Source: Paeniroseomonas aquatica
GTDB taxonomy: Bacteria > Pseudomonadota > Alphaproteobacteria > Acetobacterales > Acetobacteraceae
DNA length: 64,000 bases
NCBI RefSeq assembly: GCF_030409335.1
Contig: NZ_JAUFPN010000180.1
Location: forward strand, 1 to 64,000
Direction of reading: 5' to 3'
Shown here piece by piece: positions 43,195 through 50,180 of this stretch (within the stretch, counting starts at the first letter, position 1; every line of letters begins with the position of its first letter). The notes under the pieces were generated by a model. The model did no database searches. It was given only the letters and a program-made list of their open reading frames with translations, and was not told the origin of the DNA. The position numbers and the translations under genes are program-made.

Positions 43195-44513
43195 GCCGTG
43201 CCGGCCATGGTGGCCTCCATCTCTCGGCGGATGCGCACCGGCTCGCTGGCGGCGTCATAGGTGACATCGGCCCAGCCCACCGTCTCGCCGCGCTTCACCG
43301 CCCGGGTCAGCCGCACCCCATGCGCCAGCCCGATCGGCAGGGCGCCGAGGGCGAGCGACCGCGCCGCGGGGATGCATTTGCCCCAGACCATGGCGCCGCC
43401 CTCGCCATCCAGCACCTCGCCCTCGGCCAGGTCGCGCTTGGCGGTGCTGGCCACGTCGCCGCGCCAGGCCTCCGGCTGCCCGGTCGGCTCGCCGCGCAGC
43501 GCCGCGCTGGCGACCGAGACGCCGAGCTCCAGCCCGATCAGGTGGTAGGGCCGCCATAGCGCCGCGTAGCGGCCGGAGGGGTCGGTGTGCACGCCGTATT
43601 CGGCGAAGCACCGGCGGATGTAGTCGGTCTCGCCCTCGAAGACCGCATAGACCCCCCAGCGCAGGTCGCCGACCACCTGCCGGCCGTCCCGCTCCAGCGA
43701 GGAGATCACCTCCACCACGCCGCCCGCACCCGCGAAGACCTGCGGCAGGTCGTGCGTGGCACAGGGCGGGAAGCGCAGCCCGTCCTCCGGCGGCGCCAGG
43801 CCGGTGGCATTGGCGATGGCCGCCATCTCGATCCCCGACTTGGTGCCGTCGAGGAAGCTGTTGAACATCTGCGGATTCATGCCGCCGAGCCGCGCCTGCT
43901 CCTCGGTCAGCCCGTAATGGCCCCAGACGGTGGCCGGCGTGCTCTCGTGGTAGGTCGGCAGGTACTTGGTGCCCTTGCCGGCGGCGACGATGGGCAGGCC
44001 CATGGCGCGGATGGTGTCGACCAGCTCGCAGACCAGCGCCGGCTGGTCGCCGTAGGCCAGCGAATAGACCACCCCCGCCGCCCGGGCCTTGGCCGCCAGC
44101 AGCGGCCCGGCCAGCACGTCGGCCTCGACGTTCACCATGACCACGTGCTTGCCGTGGCGGATCGCCGCCAGCGCGTGGCGGATGCCCGCCGCCGGATGGC
44201 CGGTGCATTCGATGATGACCTCGATCCGGGGCTCGGCCATCAGCGCCAGGGCATCCTCGGTCAGGTGGGTGGCGCCGCCGGCCAGGGCCGCATCGAGCGA
44301 GGCGGCGGCATATTGCTCCGCTGGCCAGCCGATGCGGGCCAGCGCCTCCCGCGCCCGCGGCACCGAGAGGTCGGCGATGCCTGCCACCTGGATGCCGGGC
44401 GTGCGGGCCGCCATGGCCAGGAACATCGAGCCGAATTTGCCGGCGCCGATGACCCCGACGGTGACCGGACGGCCCTCCGCGGCGCGGCGTTGCAGCATCC
44501 GGTGCAGGTTCAT
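43191..44513 (-). CDS. Rossmann-fold oxidoreductase with C-terminal SAF-like domain
   Basis: 440 residues; ATG 44513 has GGGAGGG upstream. N-terminal NAD-binding fold VGVIGAGKFGSMFLAMAARTPGIQVAGIAD, then VVMVNVEADVLAGPLLAAKA and a long unique middle (KYLPTYHESTPATVWGHYGLT, GTKSGIEMAAIANATGLAPPEDGLRFPP). Residues from about 350 resemble SAF domains (AKRDLAEGEVLDGEGG..GVRLTRAVKRGETVGWADV). Family resembles homoserine dehydrogenase-like proteins of uncertain substrate. It diverges from the LtnD-like gene at 44661. Confidence 0.82.
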   Translation of the reverse strand: MNLHRMLQRRAAEGRPVTVGVIGAGKFGSMFLAMAARTPGIQVAGIADLSVPRAREALARIGWPAEQYAAASLDAALAGGATHLTEDALALMAEPRIEVIIECTGHPAAGIRHALAAIRHGKHVVMVNVEADVLAGPLLAAKARAAGVVYSLAYGDQPALVCELVDTIRAMGLPIVAAGKGTKYLPTYHESTPATVWGHYGLTEEQARLGGMNPQMFNSFLDGTKSGIEMAAIANATGLAPPEDGLRFPPCATHDLPQVFAGAGGVVEVISSLERDGRQVVGDLRWGVYAVFEGETDYIRRCFAEYGVHTDPSGRYAALWRPYHLIGLELGVSVASAALRGEPTGQPEAWRGDVASTAKRDLAEGEVLDGEGGAMVWGKCIPAARSLALGALPIGLAHGVRLTRAVKRGETVGWADVTYDAASEPVRIRREMEATMAGTA

Positions 44514-44573
44514 GGCGTGCCCTCCCAGGCCCATTCGATGGCCGGCAGGCTACGGACACCCCGGGCCCCGGTC

Positions 44574-44597
44574 CATGGCCGATCCCATGGCCGATCC
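44574..44597. repeat. Two tandem copies of a 12-bp unit
   Basis: CATGGCCGATCC is repeated exactly, head to tail, in the divergent gap between 44513 and 44661. It could be replication slippage or part of the control region; it lies just upstream of the TTGACG and palindrome. Confidence 0.7.
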
Positions 44598-44606
44598 GGC
44601 TTGACG

Positions 44607-44628
44607 CCATCCGCGGCGGGGCGGATGG
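44607..44628 (+). promoter_or_regulatory. Palindromic operator candidate next to a -35-like box
   Basis: Perfect 8-bp arms CCATCCGC/GCGGATGG around GGCGGG, directly following TTGACG (44601-44606), 32 nt before the LtnD-like ATG. A repressor bound here would block the putative promoter. No -10 box is obvious at the right spacing. Confidence 0.4.
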
Positions 44629-44660
44629 CTGAGGGCGGAACAGGGCAGGGGAGGGACGCC

Positions 44661-45557
44661 ATGCGCGTCGGGGTGATCGGGCTGGGCAGCATGGGCATGG
44701 GCGCCGCGCTGAACCTGCTGAAGGCCGAGGGCATGCAGGTCGCCGGGGTCGACCCGCGCCCCGGCGCGCAGGCGGAATTCACCGCCGCCGGCGGCACCGG
44801 CCTCGGCCGCGCCGCCGACCTGCCGGAGGGGACCGAGGCGGTGCTGGTCCTGGTGGTCAATGCCCAGCAGGCGGATGCCGCGCTGTTCGGGCCGGAGGGC
44901 GCCGCGCCGCGCCTGGCGCCCGGCGCCGTCATCGTCGTCTCCTCCACCATGGCGCCGGAGGATGCCCGCAAGCTGGCGGCGACCGCCGAGGCGCATGGCT
45001 TCCTCTACGTCGATGCGCCGGTCTCGGGCGGTGCGGTCGGTGCCCGGGCCGGGGCGATGACGGTGATGGGCTCCGGCTCCGCCGCTGCCATGGAAAAGGC
45101 CGCGCCGCTGCTCGGCGCCATCGCCAAGAAGGTCTGGAACCTGGGCGAGGCGCCCGGCCTCGGCAGCACCATGAAGGTCGTTCACCAGTTGCTGGCCGGC
45201 GTGCACATCGCGGTGGCGGCGGAAGCCATGGCGCTCGGCATCAAGTCCGGCGTCGATCCGCGGATGCTGTTCGAGATCGTCACCGGGGCGGCCGGCAATT
45301 CCTGGATGTTCGAGAACCGGATGCCGCATGTGCTCGAGGGCGACGAGACGCCGCGCTCGGCGGTCGACATCTTCGTCAAGGACCTCGCCCTGGTCGGCGA
45401 CCTCGCCCGCAGCGTCGCCTTTCCGGCGCCGCTGGCGGCCCAGGCGCACCAGCTCTTCGTCTCGGCGCGCGCTCAGGGGCATGGCGGCAAGGATGACGCC
45501 TTCGTGATCCGGGCCTACCAGGCCTTGAGCGGCATCGCCTTGCCCAAGGACACCTGA
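44661..45557 (+). CDS. 3-hydroxyisobutyrate/L-threonate dehydrogenase-like NAD(P)-dependent oxidoreductase
   Basis: 298 residues. Start has GGGGAGGG 5-6 nt upstream. Rossmann MRVGVIGLGSMGMGAALNLL, DAPVSGGAVGARAGAMTVMGSG, catalytic Lys in GSTMKVVHQLLAGVHIAVAAEAMALG, and KDLALVGDLARS. The beta-hydroxyacid dehydrogenase family includes LtnD, which oxidises L-threonate or D-erythronate. Downstream kinase and isomerase partners of the threonate pathway are absent here. Confidence 0.88.
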   Translation: MRVGVIGLGSMGMGAALNLLKAEGMQVAGVDPRPGAQAEFTAAGGTGLGRAADLPEGTEAVLVLVVNAQQADAALFGPEGAAPRLAPGAVIVVSSTMAPEDARKLAATAEAHGFLYVDAPVSGGAVGARAGAMTVMGSGSAAAMEKAAPLLGAIAKKVWNLGEAPGLGSTMKVVHQLLAGVHIAVAAEAMALGIKSGVDPRMLFEIVTGAAGNSWMFENRMPHVLEGDETPRSAVDIFVKDLALVGDLARSVAFPAPLAAQAHQLFVSARAQGHGGKDDAFVIRAYQALSGIALPKDT

Positions 45558-45576
45558 CCCAGGCGGGCCCGGACAA

Positions 45577-45591
45577 GAACAGGGCACGAAC
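45577..45591. promoter_or_regulatory. LexA (SOS) box, alphaproteobacterial type
   Basis: GAACAGGGCACGAAC, the reverse orientation of GTTC-N7-GTTC, the direct-repeat site bound by LexA in Alphaproteobacteria. Both half-sites are exact. It lies 45 nt before the ATG at 45636. Confidence 0.65.
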
Positions 45592-45609
45592 ATTAACCCT
45601 TGATTTCGG

Positions 45610-45624
45610 GTTCGGTCTTTGTTC
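45610..45624. promoter_or_regulatory. Second LexA (SOS) box
   Basis: GTTCGGTCTTTGTTC, again an exact GTTC-N7-GTTC. It is 18 nt from the first box and 12 nt before the ATG at 45636. Two exact sites within 48 bp make chance unlikely; with this base composition about one is expected in the whole window. Confidence 0.7.
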
Positions 45625-45635
45625 TCCTCGGCGCC

Positions 45636-45905
45636 ATGCCGATGACCTTTCACGGGTTCGACCCGCAGCACATCCCGCCACCGCCGCATGGGCCGAGGTC
45701 CCGTCCGCCGGCCCGGCCCTTGGGGCGCAAGGACAGGGGCGGGCTCAGGATCACCGTGGTCGGCCTCGGGCCGTTCCAGGAGGCCTGCCTCGCCGGCATG
45801 CTCGCCCTGGTGCTGTCCTGGGGATCGGCGGAGGTGCTGTTCCGGCTGGCCGAGGCGCGGGCCGCGCGACCTGAGGCGATTATATCGGCCTCCGTGCAAC
45901 CCTGA
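45636..45905 (+). CDS. Small putative single-pass membrane protein under LexA-type boxes
   Basis: 89 residues from ATG 45636; ATG 45642 and TTG 45600 are alternatives, and none has a clear Shine-Dalgarno. Codon third positions are mostly G or C, like real genes here. The N-terminal half is Pro/His/Arg-rich and basic (PPPPHGPRSRPPARPLGRKDRGG). A short hydrophobic segment follows (ACLAGMLALVLSWGSA, about residues 54-69) and the C-terminus is polar. I recognise no family. The architecture and SOS-type control recall the small inner-membrane division inhibitors such as Caulobacter SidA, without sequence similarity that I can see. That role is a guess. Confidence 0.5.
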   Translation: MPMTFHGFDPQHIPPPPHGPRSRPPARPLGRKDRGGLRITVVGLGPFQEACLAGMLALVLSWGSAEVLFRLAEARAARPEAIISASVQP

Positions 45906-45910
45906 ATTGT

Positions 45911-46000
45911 TCACGGTTTCGCGTGTGGCCGGGCTTCCCGTAATCATCCATCACGGTTCCGAGCGCGTCAGGTAATGACACGTATCAAATGAAACCGTGA
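45911..46000. promoter_or_regulatory. Three copies of a 10-bp motif at 40-bp steps
   Basis: TCACGGTTTC at 45911-45920, TCACGGTTCC at 45951-45960, and the inverted form GAAACCGTGA at 45991-46000. Starts are exactly 40 bp apart, close to four helical turns, so a protein would sit on one face of the DNA. The last copy ends 9 nt before the GTG of the exoprotein gene and carries its GAGGA ribosome site. A one-base variant occurs upstream of the paralogue at 1155. Confidence 0.55.
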
Positions 46001-46009
46001 GGACAATCT

Positions 46010-48025
46010 GTGGAATTGAATATCCTGCTACGCGGCCAGTCGAATGCCCAGTTGATGGGCGATTACAATGGCGGCGCTCAGGCAATGGCAACGAAAGTCG
46101 AGTCTTTGCTTGGTTTCGACGGTGTCGGCGACAAGGTCAGCCTGGAGTATTCCAGCAGCAGCGCCACCGGCAATACGGTTTACAGCGGCACCTCCTTCCT
46201 GACGGAATGGCTCAACGCCAAGGGCGGCAACTGGCAGAACGGCTGGAGCGTGGACGAGCATGAGCAGAGCCTCCTCGACTTCGTCGGCCGCCTCTCCGCC
46301 GCCGACAAGGCCGAGCCCACCGCCGTGGTCTGGCTGCACAGCGAGTACGACAGCGGCAACGCAGGCCTGACGCCGGCGGAATTCGCCAGCGCGGTGCGTT
46401 TCGACGCGGCGCTGGTCCGCCAGGCCTTCGGCCAGGCCGCCACCAGCCTGCCCTACCTCTTCGTCAGCGCCATCCCCTATTCCGAGGGAACCGACGAGGG
46501 CCATCAGGCGATCCGCACCGCCATGGAGCAGCTCGCCGCCGACCCCGCCTTCAATGGCCGGATCGCGGCGCGCGCCCTCGACACCGACATGAATTTCCAG
46601 GACGTCACCGGCGACGGCAAGAACGACTACGGCGGCCCGCACCAGTCGAACGAGGACGGGCAGCAGACCGCCGACCGCATCGCCCTCTCCCTGGCGCAGA
46701 CCTGGGCGCAGTACGCCAAGCCGGGCTCGCCGGTGGCGCTGCGGGCGGGGCAGATCGACGACCTCGGCCCGCAGGTCCTCTCGGCCGCCCCGGTCGGCAT
46801 CAGCCAGATCGCCGTCAAGGTCGGCTTCGATTCCGCCCAGAAGCTGGCGGCGCTCGACGCCACCGCCGCCGCCGGCACCGGCTGGACGGTCCTCGGCAGC
46901 AACGGCGCCAAGCTCGATGCCACCGCCGCCAGCCTGACCGGCGCGGATACCCTGCTGCTGACCTTCGGCGCCGCGGTCCCGGCCGGCGGCACGCTCCACT
47001 ACGGCCATGGCTACGGCCGGCTGGAAGCCGCCGACGGCTCCGGCCGCGGCCATGCCGTCTACGACAACGAGGGGCTGCCGGTCTGGACGGCGGCCCAGGG
47101 CGTCGCGGTGGGCGGCGCGGCCGTCGCCCCGGCCGCCGCCCTGGTCTCGCCGGCGGCACCGGCCGCCACCGGCCATCCGCCGGCCCTGTTCGGCAGCGCC
47201 GCCACGGGCTGGGACCATGCCGCGCAGGTCTGGACCGGCACCCAGGACTTCGGTGGTGCCAGCTACCAGACCTTCGGGTCGACGGCGCCCTGGGGCAGCC
47301 TGGGCGGCGTGCACCTCGCCCCGGCGAGCTGGAACCCGGGCTGGTCCACCCACCTGGCCTTCGACAACCTGCCCAATGCCGCGATCGACCTCCATGCCGC
47401 GGGCAGCCTGCCGCTCGACGTACTGCTGGTCTCGACCCGCGGCGGCGCCGTCACCCTGGGGGCCGGCAGCGACACCCTCACCTGGGTCGCCCAGAGCGAC
47501 GCCCCCGGCGCGGGCAATACGCTGGTGGTGCAGGCCGGCGCCGGCAACGACGTCATCCACGCCACCGCTGCAGGCCTCTCCGGTCTGGACCGCTCCGACA
47601 TCGCCAACGGCGGGGGCTACGACGGCCATGATTCACTGGCCCAAGTCCACCTGGGCGCCGGCACCGCGACCGTCACCGCCGAGGGAGCGGTGAAGCTGCT
47701 GGTCTTCGGCGGCACCGGGGCGGCGACCGTGGCCGGCGGCAGCCAGACCGACATCGTCCAGGTCAATGCCGGCGGCGGAACCTTCACCGGCGGCGGCGGC
47801 GGCGACAACTGGATCCTCGCCCCCGGCTCCGGCCATGCGGTGATCACCGACTTCACCGCCGGCCAGGACTGGCTGACCTTCACCGGCCTCACCGCCGCGC
47901 AGCTGACCATCCAGGCGGCGACCGAGGGCGGCGTCGCCGGCACGTCCATCATCTACGATGCGGCCGGCGACAGCGTCTTCCTCGCCGGCGCCGCGCCGGG
48001 GCCGCAGGACATCCTCTTCGCCTGA
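46010..48025 (+). CDS. SGNH-hydrolase/RTX-like exoprotein
   Basis: 671 residues from GTG 46010 (GAGGA 8 nt upstream). No N-terminal signal peptide. Residues 1-240 form the SGNH/SASA-type domain (GQSN with Ser11, VVWLHSEYDSGN at 106-117, HQSNEDGQQTADR with a candidate catalytic His). A beta-rich middle part follows (IDDLGPQVLSAAPVGISQIAVKVGFDS...). From about residue 387 a domain opening PPALFG is shared with the left-edge paralogue. The C-terminus (VQAGAGNDVIHATAAG, GHAVITDFTAGQDWLTF) resembles the end of RTX proteins secreted by type I systems. Unlike the paralogue it lacks the CBM60-like domain. Proposed: secreted esterase acting on extracellular polysaccharide. Confidence 0.8.
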   Translation: MELNILLRGQSNAQLMGDYNGGAQAMATKVESLLGFDGVGDKVSLEYSSSSATGNTVYSGTSFLTEWLNAKGGNWQNGWSVDEHEQSLLDFVGRLSAADKAEPTAVVWLHSEYDSGNAGLTPAEFASAVRFDAALVRQAFGQAATSLPYLFVSAIPYSEGTDEGHQAIRTAMEQLAADPAFNGRIAARALDTDMNFQDVTGDGKNDYGGPHQSNEDGQQTADRIALSLAQTWAQYAKPGSPVALRAGQIDDLGPQVLSAAPVGISQIAVKVGFDSAQKLAALDATAAAGTGWTVLGSNGAKLDATAASLTGADTLLLTFGAAVPAGGTLHYGHGYGRLEAADGSGRGHAVYDNEGLPVWTAAQGVAVGGAAVAPAAALVSPAAPAATGHPPALFGSAATGWDHAAQVWTGTQDFGGASYQTFGSTAPWGSLGGVHLAPASWNPGWSTHLAFDNLPNAAIDLHAAGSLPLDVLLVSTRGGAVTLGAGSDTLTWVAQSDAPGAGNTLVVQAGAGNDVIHATAAGLSGLDRSDIANGGGYDGHDSLAQVHLGAGTATVTAEGAVKLLVFGGTGAATVAGGSQTDIVQVNAGGGTFTGGGGGDNWILAPGSGHAVITDFTAGQDWLTFTGLTAAQLTIQAATEGGVAGTSIIYDAAGDSVFLAGAAPGPQDILFA

Positions 48026-48035
48026 GGACCGGGCC

Positions 48036-48059
48036 GGGGCACCGCTGTCTTGGTGCTCC
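48036..48059 (+). terminator. Weak hairpin after the exoprotein gene
   Basis: GGGGCACC/GGTGCTCC, 8 pairs including one G-U, with an 8-nt loop; no T-run follows. Confidence 0.35.
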
Positions 48060-48108
48060 GGTAACCCGGGCGGGTGCAGGCTGGCCGCCTGCAGCCGGAC
48101 GCTCCGCC

Positions 48109-48747
48109 ATGGATCTCATCGAACACGCCACGCCCGTCCTCGCGGCACCGGGCGCCAACGGGGCGCCCGGACTGCTCCCCGCCATGACCGGCGCGGAGCA
48201 GTCGCTGCTGCGCGCCGCCGCGGAAGGGCGCCGCGCCGGGCTGGAATTCGGCTGCGGCGGCAGCACCGGGCTGCTGCTGCAGGCCGGGCTGCCGCGCCTG
48301 CTCTCGGCCGACAGCGACCTCGCCTGGCTCGGCCGGGTGCGGGAAGACCCGCGCTGCGGCGAGGCCGCGGCGGCGGGCCGGCTGCGCCTGCTGCATGTCG
48401 ACATCGGCCCGACCGGCCCCTGGGGCTGGCCCACCGACCCGGCGGCGATGCCGCGCTGGCCGGCCTATTGGCGCGACCCCTGGGAGGCGGCGGGGGCGGT
48501 GGATCTGGTGCTGGTGGACGGCCGCTTCCGGGTCGCCTGCGCCCTCGCGGGCGTGCCGCGGCTCGGCGCCGATGCGGTGCTGCTGGTGCACGACTTCTGG
48601 CAGCGCGCCAGCTACCAGCCGCCCGTGCTGCGCCACTTCGACCTGCTGGGCAGCGCCGGCACCCTGGTGCTGCTGGCCCCGCGGCTGCCGATCGACGTGG
48701 CGGCGCTGGCGGTCGACCTGGCCGCGCATGGCTTCGATCCCGGCTGA
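48109..48747 (+). CDS. SAM-dependent methyltransferase-like protein
   Basis: 212 residues. LEFGCGGSTGLLLQAGLPRLLSADSDLAWL matches motif I of class I methyltransferases plus the acidic residue after strand 2; VDLVLVDGRFRVACAL and DAVLLVHDFWQRASYQPVLRHF form later strands. The GGST variation and VDGRFR/HDF pattern resemble putative methyltransferases that modify glycans. It lies directly before flagellin, in a block with two other flagellin-modification genes, so flagellin or its glycan is a reasonable target. Confidence 0.72.
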   Translation: MDLIEHATPVLAAPGANGAPGLLPAMTGAEQSLLRAAAEGRRAGLEFGCGGSTGLLLQAGLPRLLSADSDLAWLGRVREDPRCGEAAAAGRLRLLHVDIGPTGPWGWPTDPAAMPRWPAYWRDPWEAAGAVDLVLVDGRFRVACALAGVPRLGADAVLLVHDFWQRASYQPPVLRHFDLLGSAGTLVLLAPRLPIDVAALAVDLAAHGFDPG

Positions 48748-48758
48748 TGCCGGCGCCG

Positions 48759-48766
48759 GCCGATAA
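48759..48766 (+). promoter_or_regulatory. Possible sigma28 -10 element for flagellin
   Basis: GCCGATAA matches the FliA -10 consensus exactly, 95 nt before the flagellin ATG, but no convincing TAAA -35 lies at the right distance. The rest of 48748-48860 holds a weak 5-bp hairpin (CCGGG/CCCGG) and AGAGG before the start. Confidence 0.3.
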
Positions 48767-48860
48767 ATCCGGGCCGGCTTAACCCGGTCTTCATCCCGCG
48801 GGAGGAGACTGGTCGCATGGTTCCGGACGAGCCGGGCCAGCGATCAGAGGGAAAACCCGA

Positions 48861-49694
48861 ATGCCGCTGAACTCAGTCATCACCAACATCGGTGCCCAGG
48901 TGGCCTTGGCCTCCTTCAACCGAACCGTCGAAGACCTCACCGTCACCCAGAAGCGCATCTCCACCGGCTATCGCGTCGCCGACGCCACGGACGACGGCGC
49001 CGCCTTCGCGGTGGCGGAACGCATCCGGGGCGAGGTGGCCGCCAATACCTCGGCCAACGAGCAGCTCGGCGGTGCCAAGGGGCTGCTGGACGTTACCTCG
49101 GCCAGCCTGCAGAACGTCTCGAACGCCCTGCAGGAACTCCAGGCCGTGACGGTCAAGCTGGCGGACGGCACCATCACCGCCGAACAGCGCACCCAGTACC
49201 AGGCCAAGGCCGGCGAGCTGACCAAGAACGTCCAGTCCTTCATCAACGATGCCAACTACAACGGCAACAACGTCCTGAAGGACCCCACCACGCTGGCCAA
49301 CAAGGTGGTCCGCAACGGCGCCGGGGACACCTATACCTTCAGCGGGTACAAGGCGCTCACCAACATCTTCAACACCGTCTCCGCGGCGAATACCTGGACC
49401 CGCGGCGATGCCTCCTCGGCCCTGACGAAAACCGGGGCGGTCGGCAAGGCCATCACCAATACGCTGACGCAGCTGAACAACTTCGGCAGCTACTCGAACT
49501 TCGTCGACGCCCAGGTGAACTACAACAAGGCGAAGATCGACGCGCAGCAGACCGGTATCGGCGCGCTGATCGATGCCGACCTCGCCAAGGAATCGGCGAA
49601 GCTGCAGTCCCTGCAGATCCGCCAGCAGCTCGGCACCCAGGCGCTGAGCATCGCCAACCAGGCGCCGCAGACCCTGCTGAGCCTGTTCCGCTGA
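48861..49694 (+). CDS. Flagellin
   Basis: 277 residues. Conserved D0/D1 ends: SVITNIGAQVALASFNRTVEDLTVTQKRISTGYRVADATDDGAAFAVAERIRGEV at the N-terminus and AKIDAQQTGIGALIDADLAKESAKLQSLQIRQQLGTQALSIANQAPQTLLSLFR at the C-terminus. The variable D2/D3 part is almost absent, so this is a short alphaproteobacterial flagellin. Ser/Thr residues in the mid-region (YTFSGYK, WTRGDASSALTKTG) are candidate glycosylation sites for the enzymes downstream. Other flagellar genes are not in the window. Confidence 0.95.
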   Translation: MPLNSVITNIGAQVALASFNRTVEDLTVTQKRISTGYRVADATDDGAAFAVAERIRGEVAANTSANEQLGGAKGLLDVTSASLQNVSNALQELQAVTVKLADGTITAEQRTQYQAKAGELTKNVQSFINDANYNGNNVLKDPTTLANKVVRNGAGDTYTFSGYKALTNIFNTVSAANTWTRGDASSALTKTGAVGKAITNTLTQLNNFGSYSNFVDAQVNYNKAKIDAQQTGIGALIDADLAKESAKLQSLQIRQQLGTQALSIANQAPQTLLSLFR

Positions 49695-49809
49695 CCCGTC
49701 GCGCGTCCCTTCGCCACGTCCCTTAGGCGGGCCGCGGTGAGGCTGGCAGGAGGCCGGCCGACGCTGCACTCCGATCCCCCGCGCACCCCTCCAGGAAGGA
49801 CCGCTGCGC

Positions 49810-50175
49810 ATGAGCCACGATCCCGAGACCCATACCGCCTCGCTGTCCCCCGCTGCCCAGGGTGCCGCCGCCTATCGCCGCCGCCTCTCCGGCAAGCAGA
49901 TGGAAGCCGAGGTCTTCGCCCGCGCCAACCGCGCCATCCGGGAAAGTGCCGCCGGCGGACCCCTGGCCCATGCCCGCGCCGTGGCGGACAACCGCCGTCT
50001 CTGGGATGCCGTCCAGGCCGCGGTGCTCGACCCCGCGAACGGCCTGCCGAAGGAGCTGCGCGCCCAGATCGCCGGCGTCGCCATGGCGGTGCTGCGGGAA
50101 TGCGCCGCCGAACGGCCCGACCTCGAATTCGTCGCCGAGATGAACGACCACTTCGCCGCCGCGCTGTGGCGCTGA
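49810..50175 (+). CDS. flaF: FlaF-like flagellin biosynthesis regulator
   Basis: 121 residues; AGGAAGGA precedes the ATG. The family pattern is visible: AAYRRRLSGKQMEAEVFARANRAIR followed by VADNRRLWDAVQAAVLDPANGLPKELRAQIAGVAMAVLREC, with the NRxLW motif of FlaF. In Caulobacter and Brucella, FlaF is needed for flagellin synthesis or secretion and opposes FlbT. It follows flagellin, as is usual; flbT is not adjacent. Confidence 0.8.
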   Translation: MSHDPETHTASLSPAAQGAAAYRRRLSGKQMEAEVFARANRAIRESAAGGPLAHARAVADNRRLWDAVQAAVLDPANGLPKELRAQIAGVAMAVLRECAAERPDLEFVAEMNDHFAAALWR

Positions 50176-50180
50176 CCGCC

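Noticed and set aside
45600-45635. Upstream TTG start for the small SOS-linked ORF
   Set aside because: It would place coding sequence over the second LexA box and has no ribosome site; ATG 45636 or 45642 is preferred.
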